Assembly: GCA_021647245.1 (NCBI GenBank)
Contig: JAKIVC010000026.1
Location: forward strand, 1 to 43,958
Direction: 5' to 3'
DNA length: 43,958 bases
From: Gammaproteobacteria bacterium
GTDB taxonomy: Bacteria; Pseudomonadota; Gammaproteobacteria; RBG-16-57-12
This document shows positions 1-7,771 of this stretch, one piece after another. The notes under the pieces were generated by a model. It saw only the letters and a list, made by a program, of their open reading frames with translations, was not told where the DNA came from and did no database searches. Both the position numbers and the translations under genes were made by a program. Position 1 is the stretch's first letter. Each line of letters opens with the position of its first letter.

Positions 1-522
1 GCTGCTATACATGGACATCCTGACGTTCTGGTAACGGGTAAAACACGCTTTGAACCAACTGCGATAGCGTTGCCAGTACTAGAACGATATAACTGGAAAA
101 CATTACCGGAATTTTTATATATTTTTAAACTGGATTTCAATGTAATAAAAACACTTTGGGGTTTACTCCGTGTTTCAGAAATTCGAAATTACTTGTTTAA
201 AAATATGTGTTTTGAATTGCCCATAATTCGTCGCCATTTATTTCTAAGTGATGCGCGTAAAATTGTTCCTAATATGAAACTTAAAGATTTAACTTTTGCG
301 AAAAAAACAGGTGGTATTCGTCCGGTAATGATTGATAAGAAAAGCCACAGTTTGCATTTAGGTGAAGCGAAACTCAGTCCAGGAAATGGTTTGATTTTTA
401 ATATGACACCATCACCCGGGGCAACAAGTTGCTTAGGTAATGCAGAAAAAGATTTGGATATTATTGTTGAATATCTTAATGCTAATGTAGATAAGGATCG
501 TTTAAATAATGATTTGAAATAA
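1..522 (+). CDS. mqo: malate:quinone oxidoreductase-like FAD protein, 3' part
   Basis: The reading frame is open from the first base of the window, so the true start lies upstream and only about 173 C-terminal residues are present. The internal TTG at position 70 is not the start. The visible motifs GKTRFEPTAIALPVLERYNW, GGIRPVMID and FNMTPSPGATSCLGN match the C-terminal half of the FAD-dependent malate:quinone oxidoreductases of the type found in Epsilonproteobacteria. This enzyme is a peripheral membrane protein that oxidises malate to oxaloacetate and passes electrons to quinone. The FAD-binding N-terminus is outside the window, so another FAD oxidoreductase of the same superfamily cannot be excluded. 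The gene is AT-rich compared with the genes to its right. It ends two bases before the end of the opposing response-regulator remnant. Confidence 0.78.
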   Translation, partial: AAIHGHPDVLVTGKTRFEPTAIALPVLERYNWKTLPEFLYIFKLDFNVIKTLWGLLRVSEIRNYLFKNMCFELPIIRRHLFLSDARKIVPNMKLKDLTFAKKTGGIRPVMIDKKSHSLHLGEAKLSPGNGLIFNMTPSPGATSCLGNAEKDLDIIVEYLNANVDKDRLNNDLK

Positions 523-524
523 TT

Positions 525-903
525 TTAAATCAAGCGGCCAATATCATCAATAAATTCTTTTGCCTTGATAGGTTTACGTAATATTTCATCTGCGCCAAGT
601 TGTGTAGATATTTCCAGAAACTCTTCCATACGCCCATGTACATTTCCCGTCATAGCGATAATAGGAATTTCTTTGTTATGAGAACGTAATTCTCGAATAA
701 AACTAATTCCCTCCATCTCCGGCATGATGATGTCGGTAAGCACCAAATACTGGCGTATTTTCACGAAATTCTTTGAGGCCAGCTTTCCCATTTGAAGCCT
801 CGGTAATTTTGAAATTATTGATTTTCAAAACTTCCTTAACAAACTCACGCATCAAATCGTCATTGTCAACAATCAGAATGTGTTTAGGTCAATCTGAAGC
901 CAT
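525..903 (-). pseudogene. CheY-like single-domain response regulator, disrupted
   Basis: On the minus strand an ATG at 903-901 begins a receiver domain, but codon 5 is TGA (891-889). A second break follows at about 749, where one extra base shifts the frame. Read through both lesions, the product is about 126 residues with all the receiver landmarks: the acidic pair in ILIVDNDD, the phospho-acceptor Asp in LVLTDIIMPEMEG, the Thr in IIAMTGN and the Lys in LRKPIK. No output domain is present, so the ancestor was a stand-alone CheY-type protein. The intact part is 525-791. Two independent lesions argue for real decay, though sequencing or assembly error in this AT-rich end is possible. It converges on the upstream mqo-like gene. 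Confidence 0.75.
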
Positions 904-978
904 GCTTTTTGTACCTTAATAGAAATTAGTAATAATTGTAGTCTAAATAACACCTAATTGTTAAGGGTTATCATGTAT

Positions 979-1842
979 TTAACTTTTAAGTATTTTAGAC
1001 ATGGCTTTTGCTGCATTAGATAAGGTATGACCTGAATGCCAAACAATACCTAATTTACGTTCAAGTCTTATGCCTTCAATATTGAGTGTCTTCAGTTCTT
1101 CGTTGATCATACTGCGAGGAAGGACACTCCAACCGAGTCCAACACTGACCATCATTTTAATGGTCTCTAAATAATTCGTGGATAAACCAACTTTCAACTC
1201 TAACTTATGTTTGCGCATGGTGCGCTCAAAAATTTGCCGGGTATAGGTGCCACGCGTAGGCAAAATAGCGGAATAATGTGCCAATTGTTTTGGCGTCACT
1301 TTTTTCACCTGGGTTAATGGATGAGAAGGATTGACCACAATGTCCAGAGGATCCGGCCAGACTTCATAAGTCTGTAATACTTTTGCCGGTTGCAGCGGCA
1401 GGGTGACGATGCCCAGTTCAAGATCGCCATGTTCAATGGCGTGACAGGCTTCTTCCGAATCCATGAAATGTAAATCCAGCTCTACTTCGGGATAGGCACT
1501 GGTAAAAGCACGTAATACCGGCGGTAAACGATGCAAGCCAATATGGTGACTGGTGCTAATACTGAGTTTACCGGCAATGTTCCCTGAGAGATTTTGAATA
1601 GCGCGTTTGCTGTCATCGACCTGATGCAGGATATTACGGGCGCGAGGTAAAAGAGCAGTTCCCGCCTCAGTTAAGGTGACTTTCCGCCCAATACGATCAA
1701 ATAGCTGAACATCAAGCTCTGTCTCTAATGTTGAAATTCGTTTGCTAATGGCTGGTTGCGTCAGATAAAGGTGCTCGGAGGCTTCAGAAAAAGAGCCTGT
1801 ATCTGCCACAGCAATAAATGCATGAAGATTGGGTATATCCAT
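979..1842 (-). CDS. LysR-family transcriptional regulator
   Basis: This 287-residue protein has the usual LysR length and layout. The N-terminal winged helix-turn-helix covers about residues 1-60 (FSEASEHLYLTQPAISKRI, then LFDRIGRKVTLTEAG), and the rest is a periplasmic-binding-protein-like effector domain. The gene is divergent from leuC, with about 310 bases between the two starts. LysR proteins commonly control the divergent neighbour, so leuCDB or a linked pathway is the likely target. The effector cannot be read from the sequence. An AAGG stretch upstream of the ATG could serve as the ribosome binding site. The assignment to family is firm; the specific regulon is inferred. Confidence 0.93.
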   Translation of the reverse strand: MDIPNLHAFIAVADTGSFSEASEHLYLTQPAISKRISTLETELDVQLFDRIGRKVTLTEAGTALLPRARNILHQVDDSKRAIQNLSGNIAGKLSISTSHHIGLHRLPPVLRAFTSAYPEVELDLHFMDSEEACHAIEHGDLELGIVTLPLQPAKVLQTYEVWPDPLDIVVNPSHPLTQVKKVTPKQLAHYSAILPTRGTYTRQIFERTMRKHKLELKVGLSTNYLETIKMMVSVGLGWSVLPRSMINEELKTLNIEGIRLERKLGIVWHSGHTLSNAAKAMSKILKS

Positions 1843-1871
1843 TTTAAAGCCTTTTATCTATAACTTTTAGG

Positions 1872-1911
1872 AATAGTTTATATGAAAATAATGAATTTGT
1901 GTAATAGTTTA
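1872..1911. promoter_or_regulatory. candidate regulator site, direct repeat AATAGTTTA
   Basis: AATAGTTTA occurs at 1872-1880 and again at 1903-1911. The starts are 31 bases apart, close to three helical turns, immediately upstream of the lysR start. That placement suits autoregulation and activation of divergent leuC by a LysR tetramer. The motif does not show the clear T-N11-A dyad typical of the family, and the region is AT-rich, so chance is a real alternative. Confidence 0.25.
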
Positions 1912-1990
1912 AATAGGTCTATATTTGCCGCATCTGAAAAGGTGCTGTCTTTAAGCGTAATGCTGTTCAGCTAAGGTGTTATTTGTTTTT

Positions 1991-2079
1991 TGTAGGTTCG
2001 AATTTATTCGAATGCCGGTGTAAATATTAACCTCTAATGTTAATTTTTACCTCGGCATACGAATAAATTCGTACCTACA
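1991..2079. repeat. REP-like doublet / 89-base imperfect palindrome
   Basis: The left arm at 1991-2017 and the right arm at 2053-2079 are inverted copies differing at 2 of 27 positions. Both begin TGTAGGT, and both carry the short internal palindrome CGAATTTATTCG. Pairing continues inward through a TTAAC/GTTAA stem around a TCTAAT loop, so nearly the whole element can fold as one hairpin. A TGTAGG head with an inner CGAAT/ATTCG stem resembles REP sequences of gammaproteobacteria. It lies between the lysR and leuC starts, so it may also affect leu transcription. Confidence 0.75.
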
Positions 2080-2151
2080 TCCTTTACTGAACTGTATTGC
2101 ACCTATAAGTGGCACGCTTATTTAAGAAATTGAGTAATTAAGGAAAGAACA

Positions 2152-3588
2152 ATGGCAGGCAAGACCTTATACGAGAAAATTTGGGATCAACATGTGGTAC
2201 GTGACAATGGTGACGGTACCGCACTCTTATATATTGATCGTCAATTAGTGCATGAGGTGACATCACCGCAAGCATTTGAAGGCTTACGTTTGGCTGGCCG
2301 TAAATTGTGGCGTGTGGATGCAAATTTAGCGACACCAGATCACAATGTTCCGACGACGGATCGTAGTAAAGGCATAGCAGGCATTGAAGATCCTATTTCG
2401 CGCTTACAAGTTGAAACCTTAGACCAGAATTGTACAGAATTCGGTGTGACTGAATTTAAAATGGATGATATCCGTCAAGGTATTGTGCATGTGATTGGGC
2501 CTGAACAGGGCGCAACGTTGCCGGGAATGACCGTGGTGTGTGGTGACTCCCACACCTCTACTCACGGCGCTTTTGGTGCCTTGGCTCATGGTATCGGTAC
2601 CTCTGAAGTTGAACATGTGCTGGCAACCCAGTGTTTGGTCCAAAAACGATCAAAAAGCTTGTTGATCTCTGTTGATGGAGTAGTCAACAAAGGGGTAACC
2701 GCCAAGGATATTGTGTTGACGATTATTGGCGAAATAGGCACCGCAGGTGGTACCGGTTATGCGATAGAGTTTGCCGGTGAGGCGATCATGGCGCTCTCCA
2801 TGGAGGGGCGTATGACGGTTTGTAACATGGCAATTGAGGCCGGTGCCCGCGCCGGTATCATTGCGGTGGATGAAACGACAATTAACTATGTGAAAGGTCG
2901 CCCCTATGCGCCACAAGGTGATCATTGGCAGATGGCGGTCGCAGCGTGGTCTGACCTGCAGAGTGATGCGGGTGCCGAGTTTGATAAAGTGGTTCATTTG
3001 GATGCCACCACGATAAAACCACAGGTCACCTGGGGAACCTCTCCGGAGATGGTGATTGCGATTGACGCTTTGGTGCCTGACCCGGCAGATGAGCTGGATG
3101 TCGTTAAACGGGAGGGTATGGAAGCGGCATTGACGTATATGGGCTTGCAGGCCAACAGCCCGATTAGCCGGGTGATGATTGACCGCGCCTTTATTGGTTC
3201 ATGCACCAACTCGCGCATCGAAGATCTACGAGCAGCGGCCACAGTAGCAAAGGGTCGCAAAGTGGCCAAGAGTGTTAAGCAAGCGCTGGTAGTGCCGGGT
3301 TCTGGGTTGGTGAAACAGCAGGCTGAAGCAGAAGGGTTGGATCAGATTTTTATCAAAGCAGGCTTTGAGTGGCGCGAACCGGGCTGTTCAATGTGCCTGG
3401 CCATGAATGCAGACCGCTTGGGTGCGGGAGAGCGTTGTGCTTCTACCTCCAACCGCAATTTTGAAGGTCGACAGGGCCAGGGAGGGCGCACTCACCTAGT
3501 TAGCCCGGAGATGGCAGCGGCAGCGGCCATTGCGGGTCACTTTATTGATGTGGCTGATCTTGGTTCATTACCGACAGGGGCTGAATGA
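2152..3588 (+). CDS. leuC: 3-isopropylmalate dehydratase large subunit
   Basis: LeuC, with LeuD, isomerises 2-isopropylmalate to 3-isopropylmalate in leucine synthesis, in the cytoplasm. The 478 residues are close to the family norm. The [4Fe-4S] ligands are visible as GSCTNSR (Cys about 351) and CSMC (Cys about 412 and 415). The aconitase-family motifs [19 protein letters not shown] and [13 protein letters not shown] are also present. A strong ribosome binding site (AAGGAAAG) precedes the ATG. It is the first gene of the leuCDB operon and overlaps leuD by four bases. Divergence from a LysR gene suggests regulation by that protein. Confidence 0.98.
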   Translation: MAGKTLYEKIWDQHVVRDNGDGTALLYIDRQLVHEVTSPQAFEGLRLAGRKLWRVDANLATPDHNVPTTDRSKGIAGIEDPISRLQVETLDQNCTEFGVTEFKMDDIRQGIVHVIGPEQGATLPGMTVVCGDSHTSTHGAFGALAHGIGTSEVEHVLATQCLVQKRSKSLLISVDGVVNKGVTAKDIVLTIIGEIGTAGGTGYAIEFAGEAIMALSMEGRMTVCNMAIEAGARAGIIAVDETTINYVKGRPYAPQGDHWQMAVAAWSDLQSDAGAEFDKVVHLDATTIKPQVTWGTSPEMVIAIDALVPDPADELDVVKREGMEAALTYMGLQANSPISRVMIDRAFIGSCTNSRIEDLRAAATVAKGRKVAKSVKQALVVPGSGLVKQQAEAEGLDQIFIKAGFEWREPGCSMCLAMNADRLGAGERCASTSNRNFEGRQGQGGRTHLVSPEMAAAAAIAGHFIDVADLGSLPTGAE

Positions 3589-4226
3589 TGAAAGCATTTA
3601 CAACATTAACCGGTACCGCTATTCCACTGGACCGGGCGAATGTGGATACCGATGCCATTATTCCCAAACAGTTTTTAAAGTCAATTGAGCGCAGTGGCTT
3701 TGGCCCTAACTTGTTTGATGAATGGCGCTATCTGGATCATGGTGAGCCAGGCATGGATAACCAAAATCGCCCTGTAAACAGTGACTTCGTATTGAACAAG
3801 GCGCGCTACCAGGGAGCATCAGTACTCTTGGCGCGGAAAAACTTTGGCTGTGGCTCCAGTCGTGAACACGCTCCCTGGGCTTTGGAAGATTTTGGTATTC
3901 GCTGTATTATTGCGCCAAGCTTTGCCGATATTTTTTTCAATAACTGTTTTAAGAATGGCATTTTACCCATTGAGCAGGGCGAAAGTGTGGTGGATGCGCT
4001 CTTTAAGGCGTGTGAAGCGACAGAGGGTTATCAATTGACGATTGATCTTGTCGCACAGGTAATCACTACCCCCACGGGTGAGTCATTCGGTTTTGAGGTG
4101 GACGCCTTTCGCAAGCATTGCTTGCTGAATGGTTTGGATGATATTGGAATGACGCTGCAACACATTGTAGATATTAAGAATTATGAAGAAAAACGCAAGG
4201 TCGAAGCACCTTGGTTATTTGTTTAA
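3585..4226 (+). CDS. leuD: 3-isopropylmalate dehydratase small subunit
   Basis: LeuD is the swivel subunit that completes the isopropylmalate isomerase with LeuC. The 213 residues match the typical proteobacterial length. Family motifs include [14 protein letters not shown] near the N-terminus and [15 protein letters not shown] in the middle, followed by [16 protein letters not shown]. The start codon overlaps the leuC stop, which implies translational coupling of the two subunits. leuB follows after 14 bases. Confidence 0.98.
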   Translation: MMKAFTTLTGTAIPLDRANVDTDAIIPKQFLKSIERSGFGPNLFDEWRYLDHGEPGMDNQNRPVNSDFVLNKARYQGASVLLARKNFGCGSSREHAPWALEDFGIRCIIAPSFADIFFNNCFKNGILPIEQGESVVDALFKACEATEGYQLTIDLVAQVITTPTGESFGFEVDAFRKHCLLNGLDDIGMTLQHIVDIKNYEEKRKVEAPWLFV

Positions 4227-4240
4227 GAGGGTGAAATAAT

Positions 4241-5314
4241 ATGTCTAAGTTAATCGCTGTGTTACCGGGTGACGGTATTGGCCCTGAGATTACGGCTGAA
4301 GCGGTTAAAGTGCTTGAGGCACTGAAAACCAAACATGGCCTGGCTATTGAGATGGAAACGGCCACTGTCGGCGGAGCAGGGTATGACCAGCATGGCCATC
4401 CGCTACCACCGGAAACATTGGATCTGGCCAGAAAAGCGGATGCGATTTTATTGGGTGCCGTGGGTGGTTATAAGTGGGAGTCACTGGATATTTCGGTTCG
4501 TCCCGAAAAGGGGCTACTGGGTCTGCGTGCTGAGCTGAAACTGTTTTCAAACTTGCGTCCAGCGATTCTCTACCCTCAGTTGGCCGATGCCTCAACCTTG
4601 AAGCCAGAAGTGGTTTCAGGTCTGGACTTGATGATTGTGCGTGAATTGACTGGCGGTATCTACTTTGGTCAACCCCGTGGTATTCGCCTGTTGGATAATG
4701 GCGAGCGCCAAGGTTACAACACCTTAGTCTATGCCGAATCAGAAATCGAGCGCATTGCACGCTCTGCGTTTGATATCGCCATGAAGCGAGACAAGCGTCT
4801 CTGCTCAGTGGATAAAGCGAATGTACTGGAGTGCACGGAGCTATGGCGTGAAGTGGTTAACCGTGTTGCCAAAGAGTATCCGCAAGTGGAAGTGAGCCAC
4901 ATGTATGTCGATAATGCGGCCATGCAGCTAGTGCGCGCACCCAAGCAGTTTGATGTTATGGTGACCACAAATATGTTTGGTGATATTTTGTCAGATTGTG
5001 CGGCGATGCTGACAGGCTCTATTGGCATGTTACCTTCTGCGTCGCTGGATGCAAAGGGTAAGGGTATGTATGAGCCGATTCATGGCTCTGCGCCCGATAT
5101 TGCGGGGCAAAACATTGCCAACCCGCTGGCAACCATACTCTCTGCGGCGATGATGCTGCGTTACTCTCTGGGTAAAGAGGGGCTGGCGGATAAAGTAGAA
5201 GCGGCGGTTAATCAAGCACTGGATGCGGGTTATCGTACCAGCGACATCTACACCGATGGCATGAAGCGAGTCTCCACCTCAGAGATGGGTGATGCGATTG
5301 TGGCTAATCTATAA
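4241..5314 (+). CDS. leuB: 3-isopropylmalate dehydrogenase
   Basis: LeuB oxidatively decarboxylates 3-isopropylmalate to 2-oxoisocaproate using NAD+. The 357 residues carry the expected landmarks: [10 protein letters not shown] at the N-terminus, the substrate-binding segment [24 protein letters not shown], and the metal-binding and catalytic region VDNAAMQLV with [27 protein letters not shown] forms the nucleotide-binding end. It sits 14 bases after leuD and 20 bases before asd, so the five genes leuCDB-asd-usg are probably co-transcribed. leuA is not in the window. Confidence 0.98.
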   Translation: MSKLIAVLPGDGIGPEITAEAVKVLEALKTKHGLAIEMETATVGGAGYDQHGHPLPPETLDLARKADAILLGAVGGYKWESLDISVRPEKGLLGLRAELKLFSNLRPAILYPQLADASTLKPEVVSGLDLMIVRELTGGIYFGQPRGIRLLDNGERQGYNTLVYAESEIERIARSAFDIAMKRDKRLCSVDKANVLECTELWREVVNRVAKEYPQVEVSHMYVDNAAMQLVRAPKQFDVMVTTNMFGDILSDCAAMLTGSIGMLPSASLDAKGKGMYEPIHGSAPDIAGQNIANPLATILSAAMMLRYSLGKEGLADKVEAAVNQALDAGYRTSDIYTDGMKRVSTSEMGDAIVANL

Positions 5315-5334
5315 AGCGTAAACAGGAAGAGATT

Positions 5335-6441
5335 ATGAAAAGGGTAGGTATCGTCGGTTGGCGTGGCATGGTGGGCTCGGTCTTAATGCAGCGTATGCAG
5401 GAGGAGCGAGATTTTGACCATATTGAACCCGTCCTATTCTCCACCTCTCAGGTGGGTATCGCCGCCCCCGATATTGGCCACGCGTTACCCGCACTGAAAA
5501 ATGCCAACAGCATTGATGAGCTGAAAGTGATGGATATCATCATCACCTGCCAAGGGGGCGGCTATACGGAAACCGTCTATCCCGCACTGCGCAAAGCAGG
5601 CTGGAAGGGCTACTGGATTGATGCCGCATCTACCTTGCGTCTGGATGATGAAGCGGTGATTATTCTTGATCCGGTGAATCTGGATGTCATTAAACAGGCT
5701 TTGCTTGAGGGTAAAAAAACCTTTGTGGGTGGCAACTGTACGGTCAGTTTAATGCTGATGGCGCTGGGTGGCCTGTTTGAAAATGAGTTGATTGAGTGGA
5801 CTTCACCGATGACGTACCAAGCTGCTTCGGGTGCCGGCGCTAAAAACATGCGTGAGCTGATAAAGCAGATGGGTGCTGTTCATCATGAAGTGGCCGAGTT
5901 GGTTGATAACCCAGCGGCAGGTATTTTAGAGATTGATAAAAAACTCTCAGAATTTCTGCGCAGCGATCAATATCCCAAAGATCAGTGGGGTGTACCGTTG
6001 GGTGGCTCATTAATCCCATGGCTGGATAGCCCAATGGCGAGTGGCCAAACTCGGGAAGAGTGGAAGGCGCAGGTTGAAACCAATAAAATTCTGGGTCGCT
6101 CTGATCGTCAAATTCCTATTGATGGCCTCTGTGTGCGGGTGGGTGCGATGCGTTGCCATAGTCAGGCGATGACCATTAAATTGAATAAAAATGTACCGCT
6201 GGATGAGATTTCGTCAATGCTGGCCGAGGGCAACGACTGGGTGAGCGTGGTGCCGAATGATCGGACGCTGACGATGGAGCAACTGACACCCGCTGCGGTT
6301 ACAGGTCGGTTGGACGTTCCTGTTGGGCGGTTGCGAAAATTAAATATGGGCGATGATTATTTGTCGGCTTTTACCGTGGGTGACCAGCTTTTATGGGGCG
6401 CGGCAGAGCCGTTGCGCCGCATGTTACGCATCCTCTTATAA
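5335..6441 (+). CDS. asd: aspartate-semialdehyde dehydrogenase
   Basis: Asd reduces aspartyl phosphate to aspartate semialdehyde, the branch point for lysine, diaminopimelate, threonine and methionine. The 368 residues are of the same length as the E. coli enzyme. The N-terminal dinucleotide-binding motif is [18 protein letters not shown]. The catalytic Cys is at about residue 135 in [15 protein letters not shown], the same position as in E. coli. The substrate-binding run [15 protein letters not shown] and the [10 protein letters not shown] segment are intact. A GGAAGAG ribosome binding site precedes the ATG. A paralogue without the catalytic Cys lies 24 bases downstream. Confidence 0.97.
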   Translation: MKRVGIVGWRGMVGSVLMQRMQEERDFDHIEPVLFSTSQVGIAAPDIGHALPALKNANSIDELKVMDIIITCQGGGYTETVYPALRKAGWKGYWIDAASTLRLDDEAVIILDPVNLDVIKQALLEGKKTFVGGNCTVSLMLMALGGLFENELIEWTSPMTYQAASGAGAKNMRELIKQMGAVHHEVAELVDNPAAGILEIDKKLSEFLRSDQYPKDQWGVPLGGSLIPWLDSPMASGQTREEWKAQVETNKILGRSDRQIPIDGLCVRVGAMRCHSQAMTIKLNKNVPLDEISSMLAEGNDWVSVVPNDRTLTMEQLTPAAVTGRLDVPVGRLRKLNMGDDYLSAFTVGDQLLWGAAEPLRRMLRILL

Positions 6442-6465
6442 ATGAATTCTGGTTTGGAGTAATGC

Positions 6466-7500
6466 TTGAAGAAGGCAAACAGTTATAGTGTGGCAGTGGT
6501 GGGTGCAACAACGGGTGCAGGCGGTGTGGTGGTTGAACTGCTCGCTGAGAGAGGTTTTCCAGTCGATGAGATCCATCTGCTGGATAGTGATGATCTTGCC
6601 GGTGGCCGCGTTGAGTTCAAAGGCCACTACAAAAGTATTCGGGATATTGCTGATTTTGATTTTTCCGTTGTGCAAATTGCGCTGTTTGTGGGGAGCGAGA
6701 CGGTTGCGGCCGAGTTTGTACCAAAGGCGAGTAAGGTTGGCTGTGTGGTAATTGACAGCAGCAGCCAGTTTAGAATGGATAGTGATGTGCCACTCGTGGT
6801 GCCGGAGGTAAATCCGCAGGCTATTGCCAATTATAAGCAACGTAATATTATTGCCAGCCCGGGTAGTGCCGCTATACAAATGTTGGTCGCTTTAAAGCCG
6901 ATTTATGATGCAGTTGGCATTGAACGAATTAATGTTTCGACCTACCAGGCCGTTTCAGAAAGGGGGCAGGCGGGTACTGACGAACTGGCCTCCCAAACTA
7001 CCAGCCTATTAAATATGCAGGCGCTGGAAAATAATCAGTTTGCCAAGCAGATTGCTTTCAATGTTATTCCACAGGTTGGCACTATTTTAGACAATGGTTA
7101 CACTATTGAAGAGCTTAGGCTGATTGGTGAAAGCCAAAAGGTGCTTGATGACAAGTCGATCGTAATTAGTCCCACGGCTGTTTGGGTTCCGGTGTTTTTT
7201 AGTCATTCAGAGTCGCTGCACATCGAGACAAAAAGCAAAATATCAGCACCCGCTGCCCGTGAGTTACTCTCGCAGTGTGACGGAATTGAAGTGATCGGTG
7301 AGTGTGCAGCTAATGATTACCCAACACCGGTGAGTAGTGGTGTTGGCACCGATTTAGTGCATATTGGGCGCATTCGCGAAGATATAGGCTCTGAGAATGG
7401 TTTGAATCTTTGGGTTGTTAGCGATAATGTACGCAAAGGTATTGCACTTAATTGTGTGCAAATAGCGGAAAACCTAATAAAAAATCATCTTTGCGAATAA
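6466..7500 (+). CDS. usg: Usg-type aspartate-semialdehyde dehydrogenase homologue
   Basis: This 344-residue protein has the aspartate-semialdehyde dehydrogenase fold, with N-terminal VAVVGATTGAGGVVVELLAERGFP and VVIDSSSQFRMDSDVPLVVPEVN. Where active enzymes have an Asn-Cys pair it reads SPGSAAIQMLVALKP, so the catalytic Cys is missing. That is a feature of the Usg group, which in Pseudomonas and enterics sits between the amino-acid genes and fimV or truA. Its biochemical role is not established. The start is taken as the TTG at 6466 because a GGAG lies 6 bases before it and the N-terminus then aligns with the dinucleotide-binding strand. The nearby ATG at 6462 is in another frame. Confidence 0.9.
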   Translation: MKKANSYSVAVVGATTGAGGVVVELLAERGFPVDEIHLLDSDDLAGGRVEFKGHYKSIRDIADFDFSVVQIALFVGSETVAAEFVPKASKVGCVVIDSSSQFRMDSDVPLVVPEVNPQAIANYKQRNIIASPGSAAIQMLVALKPIYDAVGIERINVSTYQAVSERGQAGTDELASQTTSLLNMQALENNQFAKQIAFNVIPQVGTILDNGYTIEELRLIGESQKVLDDKSIVISPTAVWVPVFFSHSESLHIETKSKISAPAARELLSQCDGIEVIGECAANDYPTPVSSGVGTDLVHIGRIREDIGSENGLNLWVVSDNVRKGIALNCVQIAENLIKNHLCE

Positions 7501-7601
7501 AGTAATAGTAGTGAGTGTCGACGTACTGAATTAAGTATTTTTCAATTGATTTCGTACAGTAACAACATAATATCGGGAGATTTTTGCATAAAAAATAGTT
7601 T

Positions 7602-7630
7602 TTGCCACAGCATTTAATAACGATTATAAA
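7602..7630 (+). promoter_or_regulatory. sigma-70-like promoter for fimV
   Basis: TTGCCA at 7602-7607 and TATAAA at 7625-7630 are separated by 17 bases, a good match to the sigma-70 consensus. They lie in the AT-rich gap after usg and would give fimV a 5' leader of roughly 130 bases. No terminator was seen after usg, so read-through from the leu-asd operon may also reach fimV. Confidence 0.5.
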
Positions 7631-7771
7631 AAATTGCAACTTGCAGGTGTAAATAAGAGTTTCGAGCGTGTTTTTTAGTGCTGGCAGGGTGAAAAGTATG
7701 ACGTGTACAAAGGTCTCATTGGGGTGGTAACAACCCCGGCTATGGATACATCTAAAAGCAGGAACAAGAGA

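Larger units (their letters stand above)
1843..2151. other. lysR-leuC divergent intergenic region
   Basis: This 309-base spacer holds the regulatory sequences of both divergent genes. It contains the direct repeat AATAGTTTA at 1872-1880 and 1903-1911, and a long imperfect palindrome at 1991-2079. A good ribosome binding site (AAGGAAAG) lies just before the leuC ATG. A TATAAG at 2104-2109 could be a -10 box, but no convincing -35 accompanies it. No gene is visible. Confidence 0.6.

Noticed and set aside
70-522. Internal TTG at 70 as the start of the mqo-like gene
   Set aside because: The frame and its conserved motifs continue upstream to base 1, so this is a gene cut by the window edge.
525-903. 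TGA at codon 5 of the response regulator read as selenocysteine or programmed recoding
   Set aside because: The position is before the receiver fold, no SECIS-like hairpin was seen, and there is a second unrelated frameshift, so decay or error is simpler.
2138-3269. Several open frames antisense to leuC
   Set aside because: They are shadows of a well-conserved gene; none shows a recognisable domain or ribosome binding site.
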